Positions 58,051-64,000 of a stretch of 64,000 bases of DNA are shown here, in pieces (within the stretch, counting starts at the first letter, position 1; every line of letters starts with the position of its first letter). The position numbers and the translations under genes are program-made. The notes beneath the pieces were generated by a model. It was not told the origin of the DNA. It saw nothing but the letters and a program-made list of their open reading frames with translations, and did not search any database. The stretch lies in the NCBI RefSeq assembly GCF_000482245.1, contig NZ_AWNH01000078.1, positions 1 to 64,000 of the forward strand, read 5' to 3'. Source of the DNA: Leptolyngbya sp. Heron Island J (GTDB taxonomy: Bacteria; Cyanobacteriota; Cyanobacteriia; Phormidesmidales; Phormidesmidaceae).

Positions 58051-58078
58051 AGGCGTTCCATGGAACGCCTCTACAGGG
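58043..58078. repeat. Perfect 36-bp palindrome, overlaps the stop of the flavoprotein gene
   Basis: 18-bp arms without a loop (centre CCATGG). It contains the TAG stop of the flavoprotein gene at 58048-58050, so the end of that protein was set by the element. It sits between convergent genes (dcd ends at 58086) and could act as a terminator both ways. Confidence 0.95.
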
Positions 58079-58085
58079 TGATGTA

Positions 58086-58679
58086 TTAGACCCTGGCTAA
58101 GGTAACCATTTCTGATTGATCCTGATATTTACCCTGACGAGTTTCGTAGCTAATCTGGCAAGGATCGCCTTCTAAAAATAAAAGCTGCACCACCCCTTCA
58201 TTGGCGTAAATCCGGCAGTCTGCACTGGAGGAATTAGAAAATTCCAGCGTTAAATACCCACGCCAGCCAGCCTCGGCCGGGGTCAAGTTGGCAATAATGC
58301 CACAGCGAGCATAAGTGCTCTTGCCGATACAGATGGTAGTGATATTGTCGGGGATAGCAAGGCGCTCCAGGGCCACACCCAAACCGTAGGAATGGGCTGG
58401 CAAAATGAAGTAGCTACCGTGGGCATCATTTTGTAGCCGGGTGAGTTCCAGGTTCTCGGGATTAAAATGCTTGGGATCGATTACTGTACCTGGGATGTGG
58501 CGAAATATGCGAAATTCTTTGGGCGAGAGCCGAATATCGTAGCCAAAGGAGGATAGACCATAACTAATCACAGGGATGTTTGTCCCATTCAGGTCCATTC
58601 GCCGCACTAGTGTAGGCTCGAAGGGGCTAATCATCCCCTCATTGGCCATGGTGTTGATCCAAGCATCATTTTTGATCAT
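58086..58679 (-). CDS. dcd: dCTP deaminase
   Basis: Makes dUTP from dCTP for thymidine synthesis. SSFGYDIRLSPKEFRIFR, the active-site segment LTPAEAGWRGYLTLEFSN and the trimer core GKSTYARCGII match Dcd. The ATG at 58679 gives 197 residues; an upstream in-frame ATG adds eight residues and is less likely. Confidence 0.94.
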   Translation of the reverse strand: MIKNDAWINTMANEGMISPFEPTLVRRMDLNGTNIPVISYGLSSFGYDIRLSPKEFRIFRHIPGTVIDPKHFNPENLELTRLQNDAHGSYFILPAHSYGLGVALERLAIPDNITTICIGKSTYARCGIIANLTPAEAGWRGYLTLEFSNSSSADCRIYANEGVVQLLFLEGDPCQISYETRQGKYQDQSEMVTLARV

Positions 58680-58748
58680 TGTTTGCGACTCACGATTCTC
58701 CACATTGCAGCATCTATGCGGATGCTTCCAGGGTTGATTACCTATTGT

Positions 58749-59357
58749 CTAGGGCAAGAACTCACGACGAAATTCAGTGACCTGATCAGCCATCGACAGA
58801 ATTGAATAGGGCATTTTGGGACCTGTCAAAATGATATCCATTTGAGCGGGACGCTGTTTGAGTAGGTCTATCACCTCAGCTTCTGGAACAAGGCCGTAAT
58901 CAATGGCCAGGCTAAGTTCGTCCAACATAACTAGACCATATTGATCGGCCTGGACGACTGATTTAACAAAGGTCCACAGCTCACTCACGGCTGGCTGAGC
59001 ATCGGAGGTGGTTTCAAAAATACAGCCAGAATAGCCACAGCGCACCCAGTCTAAGTTTTGTCCCATGTGGGTCATGTGTTCTGGCCCTTGATCGATGCCC
59101 CCCTTGAGAAACTGAGCCACTAGTACCGTCATCCCTTGATCGGCAGAGTGTAATGCTTGCACCATGACATTGGTGAAAAAGCTGCGGTGAACCGATGTGA
59201 ATACGCGCAGCGAGCCTTCAAGAGCTTGTAAAAATGGATGGCGTCTATTGCTAGCAATGCTAGGGGTAGCATCGGTTGTGGACGCTAGGCGGGATGGACG
59301 GCGGGCATTTTGATCTACCCTCAGCTGTTGAACCATAAACGCTATATCTAGTAGCAC
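58749..59357 (-). CDS. CobA/CobO-like P-loop NTPase family protein lacking Walker A
   Basis: 202 residues. The later parts match cob(I)alamin adenosyltransferases (VLVAQFLKGGIDQGPEH; VMLDELSLAIDYGLV; VDIILTGPKMP-like IILTGPKMP), including the Walker B-like DE pair. The ATP-binding GNGKGKTT that should follow the first strand reads FTSVHRSFFTNV, so it is unlikely to bind ATP normally. I recall the same change in other cyanobacteria. The protein may be a conserved non-catalytic relative. Start at 59357 or ATG at 59336. Confidence 0.75.
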   Translation of the reverse strand: MLLDIAFMVQQLRVDQNARRPSRLASTTDATPSIASNRRHPFLQALEGSLRVFTSVHRSFFTNVMVQALHSADQGMTVLVAQFLKGGIDQGPEHMTHMGQNLDWVRCGYSGCIFETTSDAQPAVSELWTFVKSVVQADQYGLVMLDELSLAIDYGLVPEAEVIDLLKQRPAQMDIILTGPKMPYSILSMADQVTEFRREFLP

Positions 59358-59721
59358 GTTCTCAGTAGCGCCCTAAATATAGCGCATACCCGGCATGTTT
59401 AGGCAGCTGCTTAACATGATGATTTTTGCGTAAACAAAGTGTGGTTGGGGGGCATTAACATCCACAGAAATTATTCTGGCCCACCAATTAATTGAGGGAA
59501 AAAGCGGGGGAGGCTAGGGTGACGACTGCAACCAGGGTTAGTGTTGCGATCGCAACTACCACGCTAACCCGGTCTGCTTTGATCCGTTTTTTCATCATCT
59601 ATACCTGACGAATAGGCCGCTATCGTAGCATACGTCTGAGGATAGCCATGACACAGTCCTGAGCTGCCAAACCAGGCTATGGTCAAGAAGTCGACATGAT
59701 TTTTAAAAACAAGCCCACCCG
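59358..59721. other. Intergenic region holding a putative small membrane gene
   Basis: About 360 bases between divergent genes. Apart from the 36-codon minus-strand frame listed separately, nothing stands out. Confidence 0.4.
59488..59598 (-). CDS. Putative 36-residue hydrophobic small protein
   Basis: A short frame starts with two ATG codons (KKRIKADR, positively charged) and continues with one hydrophobic stretch (VSVVVAIATLTLVAVVTLA) ending SPAFSLN. It looks like a single membrane helix or a bare signal peptide. A CAGG lies a few bases before the ATG. A HIP1 octamer falls inside the helix codons. It matches no photosystem or cytochrome small subunit I know; it could be chance. Confidence 0.35.
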   Translation of the reverse strand: MMKKRIKADRVSVVVAIATLTLVAVVTLASPAFSLN

Positions 59722-60399
59722 ATGAAAGCAGTTTTATTTGACCTGGATGGCACCTTAGCCAATACTGATCCGATTCACTTTCAAGTTTGGCAGGACTTGT
59801 TAGCTCCTTACGGTATGACCGTTGATCAACAGTTTTATGATCGTTGTATCAGCGGTCGTCTCAACCCAGATATCGTGCAGGATTTGCTACCACAGCTGTC
59901 AGTAGCAGAAGGAGAAGCCTTTAGCGCCGATAAAGAAACTAAATTTCGAGAAATGGCCGTCAACCAGCTACAGCGTATGCCGGGGCTGACCGACTTTTTG
60001 CACTGCATCCAGCAGCAAGGGTATGCCATGGCATTGGTAACAAACGCCCCTCGCTCCAATGCCGAATTTATGCTTAAAACCCTGGCTTTGAATGGTATTT
60101 TTCAGCCAATTATCATTGCTGACGATTTACCTAAGGGTAAACCCGACCCGCTCCCTTATCGAACCGCTTTAGACCACTTAGGGCTGGCCCCAGATGACGC
60201 CATTGTGTTTGAAGATTCTCCCACTGGAGTCCGGGCGGCCACAGCGGCAGGTATTGCCACCATTGGGGTAACCTCTACCCACAGCGATGCTACGCTACGT
60301 CAGCTAGGGGCACAGTTTACCGTGGCAGACTTTACTGACAGTCGATTACTGTCCTATGTGGTGAATTCAGGGGTAGTTGGCACCTCCTCTCGATCATAA
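59722..60399 (+). CDS. HAD-superfamily phosphatase, beta-phosphoglucomutase-like
   Basis: 225 residues. Motif I is FDLDGTLAN, motif II ALVTNAP, the lysine in KGKPDPLPY motif III and EDSPTGVRAA motif IV; the cap is helical, of the phosphoglucomutase/phosphoglycolate phosphatase kind. Substrate unknown. Confidence 0.9.
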   Translation: MKAVLFDLDGTLANTDPIHFQVWQDLLAPYGMTVDQQFYDRCISGRLNPDIVQDLLPQLSVAEGEAFSADKETKFREMAVNQLQRMPGLTDFLHCIQQQGYAMALVTNAPRSNAEFMLKTLALNGIFQPIIIADDLPKGKPDPLPYRTALDHLGLAPDDAIVFEDSPTGVRAATAAGIATIGVTSTHSDATLRQLGAQFTVADFTDSRLLSYVVNSGVVGTSSRS

Positions 60400-60500
60400 T
60401 TGAGTCGGGCTAGGGTTTGATAACCGTTTGGGAGAGTCACGGTTGCAAGGAGGCAACTGACCCTTAGATGCTAAATATGGATTAGTTTTAGATTTCCATT

Positions 60501-60809
60501 ATGAGCAACGCCTCTGACCATCCATCCGAGTCCCAAACAGTCCAGGACCGTCTGGCCAGTTTGCGCCAACTGGCCCAGGCATTTCCCAAAGAACAGCGTG
60601 AAGATGTGCTGCTCGAACTTGATGATCTCAGTACCGACCTGGCGAATACTGATGGCCCTAGCCTGCAAACCCTTCAGCAGCGACTCAAACGTCTGGCAGC
60701 TATTGCCATGATGGCCCGCATGTTTGCCACGAGTAATCAGCAGGCGATTGAAGAGTTTGCCAGTAACTTAGTCGAACTGACCCAGGCCACCAAGATTGAA
60801 GTGGAGTAG
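60501..60809 (+). CDS. Small helical protein of unknown function
   Basis: 102 residues, acidic, all-helical (QDRLASLRQLAQAF, LLELDDLSTDLAN, LQQRLKRLAAIAMMARMF). It resembles conserved helical cyanobacterial proteins with no assigned role. Alone, convergent with the CDF gene, 13 bp apart. Confidence 0.55.
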   Translation: MSNASDHPSESQTVQDRLASLRQLAQAFPKEQREDVLLELDDLSTDLANTDGPSLQTLQQRLKRLAAIAMMARMFATSNQQAIEEFASNLVELTQATKIEVE

Positions 60810-60822
60810 GCTGGCACACCGC

Positions 60823-61731
60823 TCAGTAATAATTCCTAGCGGGCGGTGTATAGGTTTGCTCCACCCAAATCTGGGTATCTACGGGGCCATAGTACTGGCG
60901 TAAAGAATTTTCTACCCGCTCACCGATGGTATGGGCCATATCTAAAAATTCTGGGTGCACTGCCAGGTAAAGCTCGATCCAGACCTGGCGACCGACCATA
61001 CCTCGTGATCGAATCCGATTGCAGCGGGTAACGCCTTCTACGCTGGTGACTATTTGGGCAATAGCTTCGGGGGCAATAGCGGTGGGGCGTAGCAGTGTGG
61101 GCAGCTGAGTATCTAACACGTGCCAAAAGCTGTGGAGACTGAAGATTAGTAACGCGATCGCAATTAGCGGATCAAGCCAGGTATAGCCACGCCAAATACC
61201 GACTAGACCCAACAGCATGGTGATGCTAAGCCAGCCATCTCCCAATACATGCTGAGTTGTGAGTTTAAGGGCCAGGCTACTTAAATAGCGACCTTGATAC
61301 GACACCAGCAAAGCTAGGGTGAGAGCAATGGCAACCATGGCTGCCATCAGCTGCATCAGTGCTACGGTCACCTCTACCGGAAACGCAGTAGTGGTTTGCA
61401 TCGCCATGTGAAATTGGCCTAAAGCGACAAGCAAAAGGCTGACGCCAAAGAACCCTAGGACGGCGGCTAAAATCAGGGCTCCACCCGCTTCCCCGCGACC
61501 ATGGCCCCAGATTTCTCGTCCTAGGGGCCGATGGGGCGATGCGATCGCAATCAAACTTAGGGCTGTACTAAAGACATCAATTAAGGTGTGAAGTGATTCT
61601 GCCAACAAGCAGACAGAGTGGCTAACCCAACCAGCGATGACCTCGATTGTCAAAATCACTAGATTCGCCCAAAGCATCATCAGCAATAGGCGATAGCACG
61701 TTTGCCGTTGTTGCTCAGCATCTATGACCAT
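60823..61731 (-). CDS. Cation diffusion facilitator (CDF) metal transporter
   Basis: 302 residues from the ATG at 61731. Membrane helices include LLAESLHTLIDVFST with the metal-binding His/Asp pair (HTLID) and TTQHVLGDGWLSI with the second pair (HVLGD). The C-terminal cytosolic domain has the usual ferredoxin-like fold. CDF proteins export Zn, Co, Mn or Fe by proton antiport. An intramembrane HGRGEAGG loop follows helix 3. Metal unknown. Confidence 0.9.
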   Translation of the reverse strand: MVIDAEQQRQTCYRLLLMMLWANLVILTIEVIAGWVSHSVCLLAESLHTLIDVFSTALSLIAIASPHRPLGREIWGHGRGEAGGALILAAVLGFFGVSLLLVALGQFHMAMQTTTAFPVEVTVALMQLMAAMVAIALTLALLVSYQGRYLSSLALKLTTQHVLGDGWLSITMLLGLVGIWRGYTWLDPLIAIALLIFSLHSFWHVLDTQLPTLLRPTAIAPEAIAQIVTSVEGVTRCNRIRSRGMVGRQVWIELYLAVHPEFLDMAHTIGERVENSLRQYYGPVDTQIWVEQTYTPPARNYY

Positions 61732-62474
61732 GGATACCCACCACCAACCTGTTGAGCATATTGGAACCATGCCCACATCCAGAAGGAGCGCCGTTTACTG
61801 CAATAAACCCTGGGTTTCAATTTGAATGTGGTTGAGAGGATGTTTGTAAAAGTGACATTCAGCCCTGAATGACACTCCTTGTCCCTCAAATTTGAAGGAA
61901 TCCCTAGCTTTAGAGGATTTAGGAGACCAGCCAGTACATTTGATTTGTCATACAGCCTCTTAGCAATGCTTTATCCCCTGCTAAGGGACCATAGCATGGG
62001 GAGCAGAGTGTCATCAAAACCGATCACACCCACGAGTAATATACGGATTTAATCAGCAGATAGAGAAAATAATCATTAGAGCTGAAAGAAAAGCCTAATG
62101 TCCCAACCATCAGCCAGGTCAGATTAGGTCAAAACCCCGCCTATCTTTTGCCCAATCGGTCCAAAGCAGTTCTCAATAAACACAATTATCAGGTTCAGCA
62201 GGTCTGTCCTGTTCAATTGCCCTGTTTGATCACCTATATCAGCCGCAAGTGTTTCTGAAACGGACACTTGTGACATCGCTAATCCTAAAGCCAAGGCTGC
62301 TACTCATAGCATACCAGTGTCAGCGCAAAAACTTTTAAAAGCAGAAAGGGTACCGACGACTGGCCGTGTTTCGTCTCGGTACCCTCACTGGTTCGCTCCT
62401 CACACACATCCATAAATTTAGGACATATTGCCGAATTTGTCATCCCCCCTGCCAGATTTTCATGTTTACAGAGC
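61732..62474. other. 743-bp non-coding stretch with several hairpins
   Basis: No gene-like frame was found. Three stem-loops are visible: 61851-61876 (CATTCAG/CTGAATG, extended), about 62248-62271 (CAAGTGT/ACACTTG), and 62348-62384, where GGGTACCGA pairs across an 11-nt loop and T-rich sequence follows on the minus strand. The last is a plausible terminator of the gene at 62475-63290. The rest could carry a small RNA or decayed sequence. No tmRNA, RNase P or SRP RNA motif was recognised. Confidence 0.6.
62348..62384 (-). terminator. Probable terminator of the 62475-63290 gene
   Basis: On the minus strand GGGTACCGAGACGA pairs with TCGTCGGTACCC (one bulge), then TTTCTGCTTTT. It lies 90 bp past the stop. 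Confidence 0.55.
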
Positions 62475-63290
62475 TTAAAACTGCTCAGTTAGCGAGTATC
62501 CAAGCTTCTGATTGAGCGTCTGTAACAGCACAATTTGAATCGGTTCCAACCAATAATTGACGGCCTGTGCTTCCGGTGACAGTCTAACTAAACCAATACA
62601 CTTTTCTAATGCCATCACCAGCTGCTGCGTTTGCTGTAGTAGCTGGGGCCGCTTGCTCTGGTGCCAGCTATCGCAAATGTCCAGCAAGCAATGGATCAGG
62701 TGATGGATTGGTTGGAATGGCATCAGAAAGTTGGCTTGATAGGCCTGGGGCGATATCGTTGATGCCACATCTATTGGATGGCATCGCTGCCAGCGGCAAC
62801 ATAGCTCATACCCGGACTGGAGCTGCCAGAGTTGCTCTGAGGCAATTGGGTACGGGGGCACCTGTGGGGTGCAAGAGACTGGCCACTGACACAACTGTTG
62901 CTGCCATTGCCAAATCCCTGCTTCAGAAATCATAAACTCCAACCAATTGTGCTCGGTCTGGCGAATGCTTGACCATATGGGCTGTGGTGTTTGTTCCTGT
63001 AATCGTGACAGCAGTATTGCGGCAATATCATCGGCCGGTTGCTGCCAAATTTTTTCCAACTTCCGTGGAATTGCAGAAATATATGTAACTGTTTTGTTAC
63101 AGTTAATTTTTTTTAAGGGAATATTCTGATGACAAATCTGTGTGGTTTTACCGATGCTTAATAAAACTGCTGAATATCTAAGGGGAGTATGAAGGTTTGA
63201 CCTAGGTATATCTTGATTAGTGGGATTAAGAACTTCAATCGAGGAAGCTAGATTAGACTGCAATGTCCGTTTTAACGAAAACCATGTCAT
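62475..63290 (-). CDS. Uncharacterised cyanobacterial protein with a possible helical C-terminal domain
   Basis: 271 residues. Rich in Trp, Gln and Leu; no signal peptide or membrane helix. The C-terminal third (LIHCLLDICDSWHQSKRP ... VMALEKCIGLVRLSPEAQAV) forms helices reminiscent of DALR anticodon-binding domains of arginyl-tRNA synthetases, but this is weak. Divergent from the Crp/Fnr-type gene. Function unknown. Confidence 0.55.
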   Translation of the reverse strand: MTWFSLKRTLQSNLASSIEVLNPTNQDIPRSNLHTPLRYSAVLLSIGKTTQICHQNIPLKKINCNKTVTYISAIPRKLEKIWQQPADDIAAILLSRLQEQTPQPIWSSIRQTEHNWLEFMISEAGIWQWQQQLCQWPVSCTPQVPPYPIASEQLWQLQSGYELCCRWQRCHPIDVASTISPQAYQANFLMPFQPIHHLIHCLLDICDSWHQSKRPQLLQQTQQLVMALEKCIGLVRLSPEAQAVNYWLEPIQIVLLQTLNQKLGYSLTEQF

Positions 63291-63667
63291 ATTTGTATTG
63301 ACTAGCTAAAGGAATAAACTGAGAGCTGTTCTGTCATTTTTTAGCTTTAGCGAATATTTAAGATTGAATTTCAATGCTCTACTTCAATAAAAGCTGAAGT
63401 AAATATAAAGAAGCCAATTTTAGGGTGCCAACCAAATTGCTCGTTTGTATTAATGTACTTGGCGTATTTGTTTCGTATACTGATCGTGGTTTTACGGTTG
63501 ACAAGTACGACGGCTCCTTGGTAAGCGGCATAGGGCTTTAACTTACTTCTTTTTAATTTGCATAAGTAATTGTTTTCAGGGCGTATCGCTAACTGGAGTT
63601 TTCTTAAATCGAAGGCTTTCCAGAATGTTTGTTTTGTCTACGAACTCTATGGCTTGACACTAGGTAA
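63291..63667. other. Divergent promoter region, unknown gene / Crp-type regulator
   Basis: About 380 AT-rich bases with TTGACA-like hexamers near 63499 and 63653, but without well-spaced -10 partners. No frame of note. Confidence 0.4.
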
Positions 63668-64000
63668 ATGACACTATCTGAATTATCGACAACTTCCAGC
63701 ACCTTCCCCATGTCCTCATCTATCCCATCAGATGACGCTCGGCCATTTCATGTATGGCAACGTATTCTGGATTGGGCCCAAGAGCACTATCGATGCCGCA
63801 CCTTTAGCAAAGATGAACGAATTCCGACTCGTCCGGGATTGCTTTATTTAGTTCAACAAGGTGCTGTGCGTTTGGTGGGGAGCGCCCAGGTCAGCGCCAC
63901 CCTAAAGCAGCAGAAGAGTGCGTCTGCAAGGGTGCCGTTAGTCGCTGCTGAAGAAGCCTTTCTAGGGTTTGTTGGTGCAGGGCAACCATTTGAAATCGTA
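63668..64000 (+). CDS. Crp/Fnr-family transcriptional regulator, N-terminal part (cut by window end)
   Basis: 111 residues are visible from the ATG at 63668. After a Ser/Thr-rich lead, the sequence RTFSKDERIPTRPGLLYLVQ followed by QGAVRLVG and EEAFLGFVGAGQPFEIV reads as the beta-roll sensor domain of cyanobacterial Crp/Fnr-type regulators. The DNA-binding helix-turn-helix would lie past the window. The ligand is unknown; the glycine-rich phosphate cassette of cAMP binders is not visible in this part. Confidence 0.7.
   Translation, partial: MTLSELSTTSSTFPMSSSIPSDDARPFHVWQRILDWAQEHYRCRTFSKDERIPTRPGLLYLVQQGAVRLVGSAQVSATLKQQKSASARVPLVAAEEAFLGFVGAGQPFEIV

Overview
The window is a piece of cyanobacterial chromosome. 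Evidence: photosystem I genes psaF and psaJ, a cyanobacterial-type PII gene with an NtcA-type site, Tab2, Tic22 and Ycf52-like proteins shared with chloroplast lineages, several cyanobacteria-restricted small proteins (DUF2555, DUF2996, DUF5340-like), and many copies of the HIP1 octamer GCGATCGC. Moderate base composition, Uma2 nucleases, CARDB/RTX proteins and many intergenic palindromes suggest a Leptolyngbya-like or related lineage, but species cannot be fixed from the sequence alone.

Layout. 1-2.4 kb: the right end of an IS630-type element abuts a CARDB-repeat/RTX protein that has lost its start. 2.4-7.9 kb: accessory genes (GrpB, a DevC/DevA-like ABC exporter pair without a membrane fusion gene, Uma2, an AT-rich membrane pentapeptide-repeat protein, an HsdR_N-like nuclease). 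7.9-14.1 kb: a lipid-type biosynthetic locus with an SDR reductase, membrane desaturase, two-part GNAT acyltransferase, alpha-oxoamine synthase and Rieske oxygenase. This set resembles bacterial ceramide synthesis (SPT, bCerS, CerR) plus two oxidative tailoring enzymes, and is the most interesting part of the window. 14.4-17.1 kb: an MFS exporter and a translationally coupled pair of membrane proteins.

17-29.7 kb: housekeeping genes (tab2, glgP, avtA-rimM, a decayed RAYT-like gene, tRNA-Leu(CAA) overlapped by a peptidase gene, murA, tRNA-Leu(CAG), a SpoU methylase, lpdA-trpC). 29.8-36.2 kb: psaJ-psaF, tsaD, hydrolase, ACT protein, Ycf52-like GNAT, tRNA-Pro(TGG), Tic22. 36.2-45.1 kb: coaBC with DUF2555, esterase, two Uma2 genes, purH, gmd, DUF924, queF. 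45.4-47.8 kb: coiled-coil protein, glnB, folC. 47.8-50.4 kb: sugar-binding lipoprotein and purT. 51-55.9 kb: type IV pilus operon pilM-N-O-Q with a strong terminator. 56.1-64 kb: HU, a flavoprotein lacking its redox disulfide, dcd, a CobA-like protein lacking a P-loop, a HAD phosphatase, a CDF metal exporter, an uncharacterised protein and the start of a Crp/Fnr-type regulator cut by the window end.

A second theme is intergenic palindromes. Two are perfect, loopless and 52 bp long. One of these and two others share a common core with compensatory base changes on both arms, so the palindrome itself appears to be maintained. No CRISPR array, rRNA or prophage was found.
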